43,965 nt of DNA from Porticoccaceae bacterium (GTDB lineage Bacteria > Pseudomonadota > Gammaproteobacteria > Pseudomonadales > Porticoccaceae), in NCBI GenBank assembly GCA_029254005.1, contig JAQWYJ010000013.1, positions 87,630 to 131,594 of the forward strand, read 5' to 3'. Positions within the stretch are counted from its first letter, which is position 1; every line of letters begins with the position of its first letter. Both the position numbers and the translations under genes were made by a program. Shown piece after piece: positions 18,356-28,037 of this stretch. The notes beneath the pieces were generated by a model. That model was given only the letters and a program-made list of their open reading frames with translations. It was not told the origin of the DNA and did no database searches.

Positions 18356-19075
18356 ATGGATTTTTTAATGACAATAAATGATCTGGCAAAACGTTTCTGG
18401 CAACAGGGTTATTTATCTATAGACAACATATTTGAAGTTTCGTTAATGGATCACTATCAACAGCTAATACTGCGCCAATTTGGAGATAATCCAAGCTATG
18501 GTCATAACGCTGAATTTTTAGAGAAATCAAATACCGACGTTATTCCCTGGTTTCCTCAGCAAGAAGGCCATAGTGAATTCGATCTCGCTCAGAATGATCC
18601 TTTTTTATTGTCCCTAACCGAAGCTATCTTAGGACCTAATTGGTCGAGCCTTTACAGTATGGTCATGTACAGTAAAACTGGATCAAATGGTCAAGCGTGG
18701 CACCAAGACTGTCCTCCAGAGGATAAATCGCAATTTAATCTAAATCGTCTGGTGTATACCATGGATGTTAATGAGTCGATCGGTGGGCAAGTTGTAGTGG
18801 TTCCTGGTAGTCACAAACGTGGTGCTATTAGTGCTGGTGATATAAACGAGTCCCTAGCCGATGAAATAATTTTAAGCCCGCAAAAAGGATCACTTGTTCT
18901 TATACATGGCCATCTTTGGCATCGGGTAACACCGATCATTGGTGCTTTTAGGGTATCAACGAATTATCGATGTTGTCCTGAAAACACACCACACTCAATA
19001 ACCGATACCTGCGTTTATAGAAACATGCGATACCAGTTTTCTACCAGTCGTGTTATTGAAGATCGCAGCGGATGA
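18356..19075 (+). CDS. Phytanoyl-CoA dioxygenase (PhyH) family Fe(II)/2-oxoglutarate oxygenase
   Basis: A 239-residue soluble protein of the PhyH family of non-haem iron, 2-oxoglutarate-dependent oxygenases. The facial triad is visible: H116-Q-D118 (AWHQDCPP) and distal H189 in HLWHRVTP, with R199 ten residues later to hold the 2-oxoglutarate carboxylate. PGSHKRGA, before the distal His, is typical of the family. The substrate is not predictable; bacterial members hydroxylate small molecules, amino acids, lipids or sugar derivatives. The start may be ATG 18356 or ATG 18368; neither has a strong ribosome site. The stop overlaps the next start as ATGA, so it is translationally coupled to the oxidoreductase. 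Confidence 0.88.
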   Translation: MDFLMTINDLAKRFWQQGYLSIDNIFEVSLMDHYQQLILRQFGDNPSYGHNAEFLEKSNTDVIPWFPQQEGHSEFDLAQNDPFLLSLTEAILGPNWSSLYSMVMYSKTGSNGQAWHQDCPPEDKSQFNLNRLVYTMDVNESIGGQVVVVPGSHKRGAISAGDINESLADEIILSPQKGSLVLIHGHLWHRVTPIIGAFRVSTNYRCCPENTPHSITDTCVYRNMRYQFSTSRVIEDRSG

Positions 19076-20061
19076 TAATTTTGCAAGATACCGTTAAGTC
19101 AACACCCATACACTGGGGAATCATGGGTGCTGGACGCATTGCTCGGACCTTTGCTCACGACATACAATTCGCCAAAAGTGCGTCACTTTATGGAGTAGCA
19201 TCTAGAGAGCAATCTAAAGCACAGAGCTTTGCTGCAGATTTTTCAATACCAGTATTCTATAGCAGCTATGAAGCCATTCTTAAAGATCCTAAGGTAGACG
19301 CAGTCTATATAGCCACACCTCACAGTCACCACAAAAATCACGCCATTGCCGCCTTGCGCGCAGGTAAGCATGTTCTATGCGAAAAGCCAGTCGTGGTTAA
19401 TCCTCAAGAGCTAGAAGATGTAATCACTGTGGCGCAAGAAACCGGCAAGTATTTTATGGAAGGTATGTGGACCTATTTTATGCCGGTCATTCAAACCGTT
19501 AGTCATTGGGTTAACCAAGGCCGTATCGGCCAACTACATCATGTCAAAGCGGACTTTGGCTTTCCGTTAGCCTATAGTTCCGAGCTTCGCGAGTACAACA
19601 ATAAACTCGCCGGAGGTTGCTTACTAGAGATGGGTATTTATCCAATAGCGATGGCATGGCTATTTTTAGGACAAGATCCTGACCAGCAAACAGTATGGCA
19701 TCATAAAGCACCAAATGGTGTTGAAGATGATGTAGTGGTTCTTAACATTTTTGATGCCCCATCAGCCACAGCTCAATTAACTACATCCTTCAGATCTAAG
19801 CTAAATAACAACCTAACACTAATTGGTGACCAGGGGACGATATTTGTGCAAGATTATTGGGCCGCTAGAGAGGCTAAGCTATACCGTCATAATCAGTGTA
19901 TTGACCGTTGTGAAGAGGTCCGAGAACATCAAGGTTTTAATCACCAAATTGAGCAGGTAAGCTGTGACATCAAGGCTGGAAAAACAGAATCATCTGTAGT
20001 TACTTGGAACGATAGTCGTGCTTTTCAAAGGCACATACAGAAGATAAAAACACATTTTTAA
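19072..20061 (+). CDS. Gfo/Idh/MocA-family NAD(P)-dependent oxidoreductase
   Basis: A 329-residue two-domain dehydrogenase. The N-terminal Rossmann fold carries GIMGAGRIA at residues 16-24, then DAVYIATPHSHH and the family's CEKPVVVNP motif with Glu104-Lys105-Pro106; the lysine is normally catalytic. The C-terminal beta-sheet domain holds the substrate-defining residues, including GGCLLEMGIYPI. The pattern resembles dihydrodiol dehydrogenase, xylose dehydrogenase and glucose-fructose oxidoreductase relatives. The reaction is probably oxidation of a sugar, polyol or cyclitol hydroxyl, but the substrate is unknown. It overlaps the PhyH gene by 4 bp and is followed 41 bp later by a sugar porter, supporting a sugar-type substrate. 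Confidence 0.9.
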   Translation: MIILQDTVKSTPIHWGIMGAGRIARTFAHDIQFAKSASLYGVASREQSKAQSFAADFSIPVFYSSYEAILKDPKVDAVYIATPHSHHKNHAIAALRAGKHVLCEKPVVVNPQELEDVITVAQETGKYFMEGMWTYFMPVIQTVSHWVNQGRIGQLHHVKADFGFPLAYSSELREYNNKLAGGCLLEMGIYPIAMAWLFLGQDPDQQTVWHHKAPNGVEDDVVVLNIFDAPSATAQLTTSFRSKLNNNLTLIGDQGTIFVQDYWAAREAKLYRHNQCIDRCEEVREHQGFNHQIEQVSCDIKAGKTESSVVTWNDSRAFQRHIQKIKTHF

Positions 20062-20102
20062 ACATTGTTGACACCATAGTCTACCGCAGGGATAACAGTT
20101 TT

Positions 20103-21689
20103 ATGGAATCACGTATCTACTACGCTCTTTACTGCTCGATGATAGTATCTTTGGGTGGCTTTGTATTTGGTTTTGATGCAGCGGTAATCTCTGGAGTTGT
20201 TGGTTTTGTAACTACCGAGTTCGGCCTTACTCCAATCCAAGCTGGCTTTGTGGTGGCGGCACCGACATTGTCTGGCGTATTTGGCACTCTAATAGTGGGG
20301 CCGCTTAGCGACGCCTTAGGCCGTAAGAAAGTTCTATTGATGATTGCTTTTATGTATCTCTTATCGGCTATCGTCTCCGCGTTTGCCGCTTCCTATACTA
20401 TGCTTGTAATGGCAAGAGCAATGGGCGGCTTAGCCTTCTCATCGCTAATTATTGCGCCCATGTATATTGCAGAAATAGCACCATCAACGCTACGTGGTAA
20501 ATTGGTTTCTATTAATCAGTTAAATATTGTTGTCGGTCTGTCAGCAGCCTACTTTGCGAATTACTATATCTTGAATTTAAGTCTATCCGATAATAGCTGG
20601 ACTACCAATTGGGGTATTGATCAACACACGTGGCGATGGATGCTAGGTATTGAAATAGTGCCTGCTCTAATCTTTTTTACCGGCTTGTTTTTTATTCCCG
20701 ATAGTCCTCGCTGGTTAATCACAAAAGATCGCGAATCAGATGCAAGAATCGTAATGCGGAGATTGCTTCCGGCGGATCAGATAGAGAACGAGATATCCGT
20801 GATCAAACACAGCTATGATCAGGAAAATGGTAATCTTTGGCGACGTATCCAAGGTATATTTAGCCCTAAAATGCGCCTAGCTCTAACCATCGGTATTATT
20901 ATTGGTGTGGTTCAGCAAATCACCGGTATTAATGCGATATTCTTTTATGCACCAACTATTTTTGAGCAAAGCGGTATTGGCACTGATGCAGCCTTTGCTC
21001 AAGCTGTCTTAGTCGGTTTGATCAACGTAGTGTTCACTCTTGTTGCAATTGCTCTTATTGATCGGTGGGGTAGACGGCCACTGCTGCTTACTGGATTAAC
21101 CGGTATTGTCCTTAGTATGGCTCTATGTACTTTTGGCTTTTCTCAAGCAACCTATGAGTTAAAACCTGAGAGTCTTATACAAATTAAAACCATCGAAAAT
21201 ATCGACACACATATTGATCTAGACCAACTTAATAACATGGTGGGAGTTGTTTATGAGAGCGACACTGCTTTTAAACAGAGTCTCGCTGCCAGTATTGGCA
21301 GTAGCGCTGCCCAAGAATTCGAAAGTGTGTTCATCAAGGCATCAATCAATATCAATGCGCTATTAATTCTCGTTGGCATACTTGGATTTGTAGCTTCCTT
21401 TGCAATGTCATTAGGGCCGGTAATGTGGGCACTATTTTCAGAAATATTCCCCAACCAGTTTCGTGCGGTTGCCATATCATTTGTGGGAATGATCAATAGT
21501 CTAGTGAGTTTTTTCGTGCAATTATTTTTTCCTATCGAACTCAGTGTTTTCGGAGCAGCATTAACGTTCTTCTCATACTGCATTTTTGCCTTTATAGGAC
21601 TTTTGCTAGTGGCCAAGTTGTTACCGGAGACCAAAGGTAAATCATTGGAAGAAGTAGAGTTTATACTCGCAGGACAACCAAGGCCATAA
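20103..21689 (+). CDS. Sugar porter family MFS transporter with a long loop
   Basis: A 528-residue MFS permease of the sugar porter family (XylE, AraE, GalP, inositol carriers). Signatures are FGFDAAVISGVVGF in the first helix, GRKK after helix 2, PDSPRWLI at the end of the first half, QQITGINAIFFYAPTIF in helix 7, DRWGRRPLL after helix 8 and LPETKGKSLEEVE at the C terminus. A poorly hydrophobic segment of roughly 65-75 residues (about 345-418, 21135-21356) is inserted between helices 9 and 10, much longer than in XylE, whose total is 491. It is the third gene of the unit and probably imports the substrate of the two enzymes upstream. Confidence 0.92.
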   Translation: MESRIYYALYCSMIVSLGGFVFGFDAAVISGVVGFVTTEFGLTPIQAGFVVAAPTLSGVFGTLIVGPLSDALGRKKVLLMIAFMYLLSAIVSAFAASYTMLVMARAMGGLAFSSLIIAPMYIAEIAPSTLRGKLVSINQLNIVVGLSAAYFANYYILNLSLSDNSWTTNWGIDQHTWRWMLGIEIVPALIFFTGLFFIPDSPRWLITKDRESDARIVMRRLLPADQIENEISVIKHSYDQENGNLWRRIQGIFSPKMRLALTIGIIIGVVQQITGINAIFFYAPTIFEQSGIGTDAAFAQAVLVGLINVVFTLVAIALIDRWGRRPLLLTGLTGIVLSMALCTFGFSQATYELKPESLIQIKTIENIDTHIDLDQLNNMVGVVYESDTAFKQSLAASIGSSAAQEFESVFIKASININALLILVGILGFVASFAMSLGPVMWALFSEIFPNQFRAVAISFVGMINSLVSFFVQLFFPIELSVFGAALTFFSYCIFAFIGLLLVAKLLPETKGKSLEEVEFILAGQPRP

Positions 21690-21790
21690 ATAGTGATTTA
21701 TTAATATTACCTTTGACTAAGGTGTTAGAACAAAAATCGACATCATCACAGTAACCCAGTGAAATAACTCAGTGTTGCTTCATATGAGAA

Positions 21791-22705
21791 CTAAATTAGC
21801 CTTAGTACTATGAATAATGTCAGGGGCATGACGAGTAACCAGAGCCCGATAGTGTGAAAAACTGCGGTCCCTTTCAGGTTTCGTAAGGTTTGTCGGCTAA
21901 TACCGGAGCCTATGCAAAATAATGCAATCACCAGCAACGTATTGGTTAAAACGCTTGCTGTTTCCAGAATAATTTCCGGTAACGCAATGGTTGAGCTAAA
22001 TACAGCGGCGACAGTAAAGAGTATTACAAACAAAGGAATTCTCACAGGCCCTGCACTATTACCTTGCAATACACTGAACACCATAATCAAGGGAATAAGC
22101 CAAAGGGTTCGACCAAGTTTCACTGTAGTAGCAATTTTAGCAGCCTCCTCGCCATAAATAGCACTGGTTGCCACTACCGATGAGGTATCGTGAACTGCCA
22201 AAGCCACCCAGACACCGAACTGCTCTTGAGTCATCTCAAAGGCTGAACCTATATAGGGGAATGCTATCAACGCCGCGGCATTTAATAAAAAAATAAGTGT
22301 CAGGGCAATACCTGTCTCTTCTGCTTTAGCATCAATGACTGGTGATAACGCAGCTACGGCTGTGCCACCACAGATCGCTGTGCCAGCACTAATCAAGTAA
22401 CCGGTTTTTTTACTATTGTTCACCAGCCGTCCAAGCAGGATACCAAGACTGAGTGTCAACACTACATAACAGGCAACCATCAGGCTATAGTCATAAGTAA
22501 TTTTAATCATTTGACTAGCATCAAGTTTGAGTCCCAGCAGAACAATCGCAGTTTGCAAACTATAGGTTCCGAAGCGCCCGGCATTAGCGAACCACGGCTG
22601 CGCCCGAACCACAGAAATTCCTACGCCTACCAAGAAGGCCACGGCCGGATTACCAAGCCAAACCAATGCACTTAATACGCCAAATATCGGTATTTTTTTT
22701 AACAT
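21791..22705 (-). CDS. YeiH-family putative sulfate exporter
   Basis: A 304-residue polytopic inner-membrane protein of the conserved YeiH family (also called putative sulfate exporter family). Family-like segments include GTAICGGTAVAALSPVIDAKAEETGIAL and VWVALAVHDTSSVVATSAIYG, and about nine or ten hydrophobic helices are evident. Some relatives have been linked to sulfonate or sulfite handling, but no direct function can be read here. No LysR regulator, its common neighbour elsewhere, is adjacent. It converges on the sugar porter with 101 bp between stops; no clear ribosome site precedes the ATG at 22705. Confidence 0.85.
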   Translation of the reverse strand: MLKKIPIFGVLSALVWLGNPAVAFLVGVGISVVRAQPWFANAGRFGTYSLQTAIVLLGLKLDASQMIKITYDYSLMVACYVVLTLSLGILLGRLVNNSKKTGYLISAGTAICGGTAVAALSPVIDAKAEETGIALTLIFLLNAAALIAFPYIGSAFEMTQEQFGVWVALAVHDTSSVVATSAIYGEEAAKIATTVKLGRTLWLIPLIMVFSVLQGNSAGPVRIPLFVILFTVAAVFSSTIALPEIILETASVLTNTLLVIALFCIGSGISRQTLRNLKGTAVFHTIGLWLLVMPLTLFIVLRLI

Positions 22706-22770
22706 GAAAAAATCATTAGTAAAGCCACGGTAGACTTATAGAACATAGTCTTTATTGCAAAATTTTAGTT

Positions 22771-22808
22771 AAAAAAATAGCCAACCAGACATCTGGATGG
22801 CTATTTTT
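22771..22808 (-). terminator. Rho-independent terminator after the HYR-repeat gene
   Basis: On the minus strand AAAATAGCCA and TGGCTATTTT form a long stem around CCAGATGTCTGG-like inner pairing, followed by a run of seven T. It starts about 26 bp beyond the stop of the giant gene and precedes the YeiH gene, so it separates the two transcripts. Confidence 0.85.
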
Positions 22809-22833
22809 AATATAGATTTTTTTGAAACTCAAA

Positions 22834-25800
22834 TTACTTAATGAGCGAGAATCGACGCCTGAACAGCAACATCAAACCAGCTAATAGCAATAATGTTAGC
22901 GACCAATCAGTAGTCTGACCATCACCTACTGTACATCCACCGCCGCCACCAGACTTTTTAACCACTATATTAGCTGACGTAATGGAAGCAGAATCACTGC
23001 CATTACTAATAGTTGCTGTAACAGTGAGGTCTCCACCTGTGCTACCAGGAGTGAGTGTTGCGGTATAAACTCCTCCAGCACCCTCAGTAAAGCTACTTAC
23101 AGTGGCGTCAGATAAACTAGTCGAGGCACTTACGCTCATACCCTCTAAACTACGCCCATCCGTATCAACAGCCGTTACAGTTACCACTGCGGTCTGAGAT
23201 CCTCCGGCTGTAAGCTCGGCAACACTAACAGTAATCGTGCTATCAGTACTTGGCGGGCCAAAGTATAGAGACGCGATGCCACTAGGGTCGGTAACAGTAC
23301 CGTCTGCGACGCCATCCATATCATTCGGACCACCATCCTCTACATAAAGCTGGATACAGGTTGCACCTGTGACTAAGCCTGTCTCATAGCGATCACTACC
23401 TGCTTCAGGACAGGTCCCACTGGTTGCTGTAACAGAGCTTATGGCGTTATTTGCATCTTCAACAAATTGCTGCCACCCGATAGTATCTCCCATGAATTTC
23501 CGTAACACTGCGTCAGCTGGTATCGCGGCATCTAGCGGTAGAACTACATTATATGAAGATCCAGCTTGAGCCCCAGACACAGCAAAGTCCACAAGACCAC
23601 CAGCATAATCATAGTCGGTATCCGCAGTACCAACACTATCTTCGTTGATACTGAGCGTATTATCACCTGTGGCAAGTGCCGTATCGCCCAAGACAATGGA
23701 AGTACCGACCGCTGACTGAGCAATTTGCCCGTCATCGCCAATAGGTGCTAGGTAGCTCTCAGCAATATTGTCCTGATAGTCAGGTATACCGTCGTTATCA
23801 CTATCTCCATAACCCTCCTGAGTGTCTGAAATACCATCTCCATCACTATCACTATTACCCAAGTCAGGCGCTGCGGCTAGGACTTTAAGGGTAATTGACG
23901 CTACTGTGGTTAGCGCTGGATTACCATTATCCGTAACAGACACCTGAGTATTTACAATGGTATCTGCTAGAGTACTTGGATCAAATTCAAGCGCTATAAA
24001 ACTAATACCATTGACCACATCAGCATCCACAACAAGCACCGCAGAAGGTAACTCAGCAAGAGCAGAGCTCCAGTCAATGGTGTAGGTGTCACCACTATTT
24101 ATATCACCGACCTCAGGTTGAACCATCACAGTGCCCTGATCAGCGGCAACAATACGACCTTTAGTGTTTCTTTGATAGACGGCTAAGTTAACCGTTGGGG
24201 CAACGTTTTCTTCGACAATTGAAATGGTTCTCTCTGACACTGAACCTACAACAGCCTGTTCAGGTGTACCCATGGTGACCACCACCGTTTCAGTACCTTC
24301 AGATTGCTCATCTAAGGCTATGTCCATTATTATGCTACCAACAGTTCCTTCATTGATAATAATTTCATTGGCAACACTATAGTCATCAGCTGTAGTCGTC
24401 CCGCCAAAAGTCAGAGGAATGGATACCGGATAGTCTATCGGAGAACCACTAAGCTCTGCCTTAATCTCTACAGTTGATCCTTCACTTGCAAGGGTTGATG
24501 GTGTGAAGTTTACCAGGGGTAAAATTTCCACACGCTGAATGCCAGAAGATTCATTGCCAGCAGCATCTGACACAGACCAAACAATCTCCGTCAAACCAGA
24601 CTCAAAAGGACCAGTTGCACTCGCATTTACGGTTAGAGATCCATCTTTGTTATCGTTCGCAGTAGCTGAAGTCAAAGTGATGTCGGTTAATCTCCCCGTA
24701 GCTGCAGCACTAATATCTTCAGGAAGTGACAATTCAGGTGGCAATTCATCTTTTGTTGGATCAGTCCCATCGAGGTACTCATCTAGGTTACTAACGCCAT
24801 CGCCATCCAAGTCACCATCAGCATCAGATGGATCATTAAGATCCAAACCGTTCTGCTCTTCATAGAAGTCTGGCAATCCATCTTGGTCAGTGTCCAACAC
24901 AACAACAGTAACACTTACACTATCAGACACTGTATTGCCCGCAGCATCGCTAACAGAGAAAGTTACTGTGGTCTCACCTACCGCGAATTCCTCAGGTGCA
25001 TCATCAGTAATGCTTGATGTCAAATCACCATCTTTATTATCCGTGGCCGATGCAGCTGCTAAGAAATTAACAATAGCGTCATCTGAAGCAACAACAACGT
25101 CACTAGGCATATCGACATTTAAACTAATCGGGTCTGGTACACTAAGCTCCGGATCAATAATATCTAAGCTGATACTTACTACTGACTGAGCGGTACCTTC
25201 GTTGCCGGATGAATCGCTGACTGAGAAGGTTACTGTCGTTGTACCAAAAGGATAAAGTTCAGGGCCATTATTACTGACTGATGACAACGGACCATCTACG
25301 TTGTCTGTTGCTGTAACACTCGCAAGGAAGTCCACAATTACCTGCTCTGTTGCCTGCACACCATCTTGTGTGCCAAGGACAACGAGGGTAGCAGGCGCAT
25401 CGATCACAGGCGCGGTTATATCAGCCACGGTGATTACTGCCGAGGCCGCACTTGAATTACCAACCGCATCAGTGGCCGTGAAGGTCACCGTTGTTGACCC
25501 TATCTCAAAACTATCGGGTGCATTGTTCTCAACTACAACGTCAACATCAACATTGTCAACAGCAGAGGCACTAGCCAAGAAAGCGACTATATCTGGATCT
25601 GTTGCCAACGTGCCAGAACCATCTGTTGCGGCCACAACAGCGCTGCTGGGCACAGATATTAACGGTCCTGTTTGGTCTTCAACCGAAATAGTTACTGTTG
25701 CAGTACTTTCATTACCTGCCGTATCTGAGGCAGTAAAGCTCACAACTGTAGATCCCAAGGGGAATATACTTAGCCCATCATTAGTTACGGAAACATTCGT

Positions 25801-27579
25801 ATCAACATTGTCAGTTGCAGTAGCACCAGACAAGAACGCCGCTATGGTTGCATCTGAGGCTGCTGTTCCGTCTGCGTCAGTAGCAGCGACGATTATTGCA
25901 GCTGGTACATCAAGAACTGGCGCGGTCTGATCAGTCACCGTCAGCATCGCAGTTGCCGTACCGGTCAAATCCGAGGAGTCAGTTGCACTGAAGGTCACCT
26001 CAGTTGTTCCTAGAGGGAAAGTGGTTGGCGCATTATTGGTGATACTAAGATCCGAATCCACATTATCAGTAGCACTAGCGCCAGCAAGGAACGTTACTAT
26101 CGCTGCATCTGTTGCCAAAGTCCCATTAGCATCAGCAGCTGCCACTGTTATGGCCCCCGGCGCTATCACAGCAGGTGCGGTCTGATCTTCGATAGTCACC
26201 ATTGCAGTATTAGAACCAACATTACCGAGTGAATCTATCGCACTAAAAGTAACAGTTGTTGACCCTATTTCAAACTCTGTAGGTGCATTGTTAGTTACAG
26301 ACACATTACCGTCTGTGGCATCAGTCGCCGTTGCTGCCTGTAAGAAAGTTACAATAGCCGCATTACTTGCACTTGTTCCTGCTGCAGATTCTGCATCAAC
26401 AGTGATGTTGCTCGGTACGCTCACAGTAGGGCCTGTTGTGTCTTTGTTAACATTCGCCACCGCAGTGTCACTTTCAAGCGCAGTGGTACCCAGTGCCGAC
26501 ACCGTAATATTTCCATCTGCTAGGTCAGTGGCATCCACCGATGTCGACCAACCGCTGTCCACACAGACCACGGAATCTGCTGAAATTGATGTTATTCCAT
26601 CAGATAAGCTAACCACCACAGAAACATCGTCTAAATTGCAGGTGCCAGCGACTTCGTAGCTTCCTGCGTTGTTGGTTGTCATTACCACTGGCGTGTTCAA
26701 CCCCAGAGACAAAGCCTCAGAGCGATCAATAGTCACAGAGTAAGTTGTGGTATTGTTGGAATCCTCTGATGTGGCGCTAATCGTCACTGCATTTGAACCT
26801 ACAGAAATTTCAAATTTATTGTCGTTAACTGTCGATCCATTTACTGTGTATTCGCTTATACTGGCGAAGCTGTCGGTCACCACAGGTACCATCGAGATCA
26901 TACTAATTGGGTTAGCGACTTGAGCCGAGTAAGAGATTATATCTGCATCAAAGGAGGGCGTTAGCTCAACGTTAGTCTCAGTTCCTTGGTTGGTATAGGC
27001 CACTGAAAGACTTTTCAAAGTAGATACTGTACCTGGAATCTTATTGACGCTTACATCGTCCGCGCTCAGAGTATAGCCTGCCGCTGTAGACGCCGCTGTA
27101 AATGTTAGAACGCTTCCTTCAAATCCACTCTTCGCCGTTAAAGGCACCACATAAAGATCCAATGGCTGCGCCAAAGGCTCACCAGTGTTGCCATCTACAG
27201 GCCACCCACCGCTACTGGCAGCCCATGAGGTCAAAAAGAACTTATCGGTTTTTTCATTACCATCAAAGTCATCAATATCGTCTTTGATTTGAAACGGCTG
27301 GTTGCCAGTAAATAACCGATAAGAGTAGTCTCCAAGCTCCATAACATCGCTATCATAATGCATACGCAAGCCAAGACCGGGAGTCGTGGCTACTTCCCCA
27401 CTGGCGTCTGTTGCTGTGTAAGAGACTGTCAGTTCTGTAGTTTGGCCTGCTGAGAGCTCTGGCACTGAAAGTGATCCAGTAACAAGTTGCTCTTGGGCAC
27501 TTACAGAACCGGAAACTAAAAATAATCCGATAGCGATACACAAAGCGCGTTTAGCTTTAATAAAAATAATTTTAGACAT
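22834..27579 (-). CDS. Large secreted HYR/TSP3-repeat surface protein with C-terminal sorting tail
   Basis: A 1581-residue exported protein. Residues 1-28 form a signal peptide ending SVSAQ. Domains in order: cohesin-like N-terminal region (30-185), cadherin-like beta-sandwich (190-285), six HYR domains with an 85-residue period (381-895), Ca2+-binding TSP3-type Asp repeats (896-940), a seventh HYR-like unit (946-1020), a Calx-beta-like region (1022-1125), a further Ig-like region, a second TSP3 patch (1241-1272), a choice-of-anchor-U-like domain (1273-1445) and an invasin-type Ig fold (1446-1540). The tail is Gly5-Cys, a hydrophobic helix and RRR, resembling JDVT-CTERM or GlyGly-CTERM sorting signals. 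It probably acts in adhesion or as a cell-surface scaffold; that is inference. Only the strong terminator at its end is evident as a control signal. Confidence 0.88.
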   Translation of the reverse strand: MSKIIFIKAKRALCIAIGLFLVSGSVSAQEQLVTGSLSVPELSAGQTTELTVSYTATDASGEVATTPGLGLRMHYDSDVMELGDYSYRLFTGNQPFQIKDDIDDFDGNEKTDKFFLTSWAASSGGWPVDGNTGEPLAQPLDLYVVPLTAKSGFEGSVLTFTAASTAAGYTLSADDVSVNKIPGTVSTLKSLSVAYTNQGTETNVELTPSFDADIISYSAQVANPISMISMVPVVTDSFASISEYTVNGSTVNDNKFEISVGSNAVTISATSEDSNNTTTYSVTIDRSEALSLGLNTPVVMTTNNAGSYEVAGTCNLDDVSVVVSLSDGITSISADSVVCVDSGWSTSVDATDLADGNITVSALGTTALESDTAVANVNKDTTGPTVSVPSNITVDAESAAGTSASNAAIVTFLQAATATDATDGNVSVTNNAPTEFEIGSTTVTFSAIDSLGNVGSNTAMVTIEDQTAPAVIAPGAITVAAADANGTLATDAAIVTFLAGASATDNVDSDLSITNNAPTTFPLGTTEVTFSATDSSDLTGTATAMLTVTDQTAPVLDVPAAIIVAATDADGTAASDATIAAFLSGATATDNVDTNVSVTNDGLSIFPLGSTVVSFTASDTAGNESTATVTISVEDQTGPLISVPSSAVVAATDGSGTLATDPDIVAFLASASAVDNVDVDVVVENNAPDSFEIGSTTVTFTATDAVGNSSAASAVITVADITAPVIDAPATLVVLGTQDGVQATEQVIVDFLASVTATDNVDGPLSSVSNNGPELYPFGTTTVTFSVSDSSGNEGTAQSVVSISLDIIDPELSVPDPISLNVDMPSDVVVASDDAIVNFLAAASATDNKDGDLTSSITDDAPEEFAVGETTVTFSVSDAAGNTVSDSVSVTVVVLDTDQDGLPDFYEEQNGLDLNDPSDADGDLDGDGVSNLDEYLDGTDPTKDELPPELSLPEDISAAATGRLTDITLTSATANDNKDGSLTVNASATGPFESGLTEIVWSVSDAAGNESSGIQRVEILPLVNFTPSTLASEGSTVEIKAELSGSPIDYPVSIPLTFGGTTTADDYSVANEIIINEGTVGSIIMDIALDEQSEGTETVVVTMGTPEQAVVGSVSERTISIVEENVAPTVNLAVYQRNTKGRIVAADQGTVMVQPEVGDINSGDTYTIDWSSALAELPSAVLVVDADVVNGISFIALEFDPSTLADTIVNTQVSVTDNGNPALTTVASITLKVLAAAPDLGNSDSDGDGISDTQEGYGDSDNDGIPDYQDNIAESYLAPIGDDGQIAQSAVGTSIVLGDTALATGDNTLSINEDSVGTADTDYDYAGGLVDFAVSGAQAGSSYNVVLPLDAAIPADAVLRKFMGDTIGWQQFVEDANNAISSVTATSGTCPEAGSDRYETGLVTGATCIQLYVEDGGPNDMDGVADGTVTDPSGIASLYFGPPSTDSTITVSVAELTAGGSQTAVVTVTAVDTDGRSLEGMSVSASTSLSDATVSSFTEGAGGVYTATLTPGSTGGDLTVTATISNGSDSASITSANIVVKKSGGGGGCTVGDGQTTDWSLTLLLLAGLMLLFRRRFSLIK
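24895..26439 (-). repeat. Tandem array of six HYR-domain repeats, about 255-bp period
   Basis: Residues 381-895 of the surface protein are six consecutive HYR units; the first five keep exactly 85 residues (255 bp) and the sixth is about 90. Each follows the pattern TAPxxxxP...ATDNVD...FPLGTTTVTFSATD..GN. Protein identity between units is moderate and DNA identity is visible in patches, which makes unequal crossing-over or misassembly possible. Confidence 0.85.
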
Positions 27580-28037
27580 GAATTTCCTCTTTACCGGCAG
27601 ACTTTTCTCTAACTACAATACGTTATTATAGACTTTATCAAAATTTAGCATAAAAAGCATTTAGTTAAGGTACATACAAAGCTAATTTATTGTGCGGTTA
27701 AAAATTAATCTTAATTTATCAGTTATCCTTGCAACAGCTCTTTAACAAAAGGATGACAGTAGCATCTAAATTAACTTTGTAGCTGCAAACTTTGGGTTAT
27801 TATTAATCGCGAATCACAGAAGTTAAAAAATATAATTTACTCATAAAAACGTGCTTTTGATTGGCGATAATTTTCTAACGTTGTCAGAGTTTTACCGCGC
27901 AGTCTTGATTTTTTGAAAACTTAACCACTGAAGCATGGTATACATCTAAAACAGTATCAATGAAGTCTATGGGTAGGGAGGACGGTATTTAAATTATCGA
28001 TCCAAAATAGAAAAAGTAGATAAGAGGAAGAATATCT
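27580..28037. other. 458-bp divergent intergenic region
   Basis: AT-rich gap between the HYR surface-protein gene (minus) and the FG-GAP protein gene (plus), which must hold both promoters. I see no RNA gene or ORF. The clearest element is an extended -10-like TGGTATACA at 27936-27944 reading towards the FG-GAP gene, without a good -35. AGAGGAAG just before 28038 is that gene's ribosome site. Confidence 0.5.

Noticed and set aside
24539-26659. Several long plus-strand frames opposite the HYR repeats
   Set aside because: They are mirror frames of a Thr/Ser/Val/Ala-rich repeat coding region, with low-complexity products, no ribosome sites and no domains.
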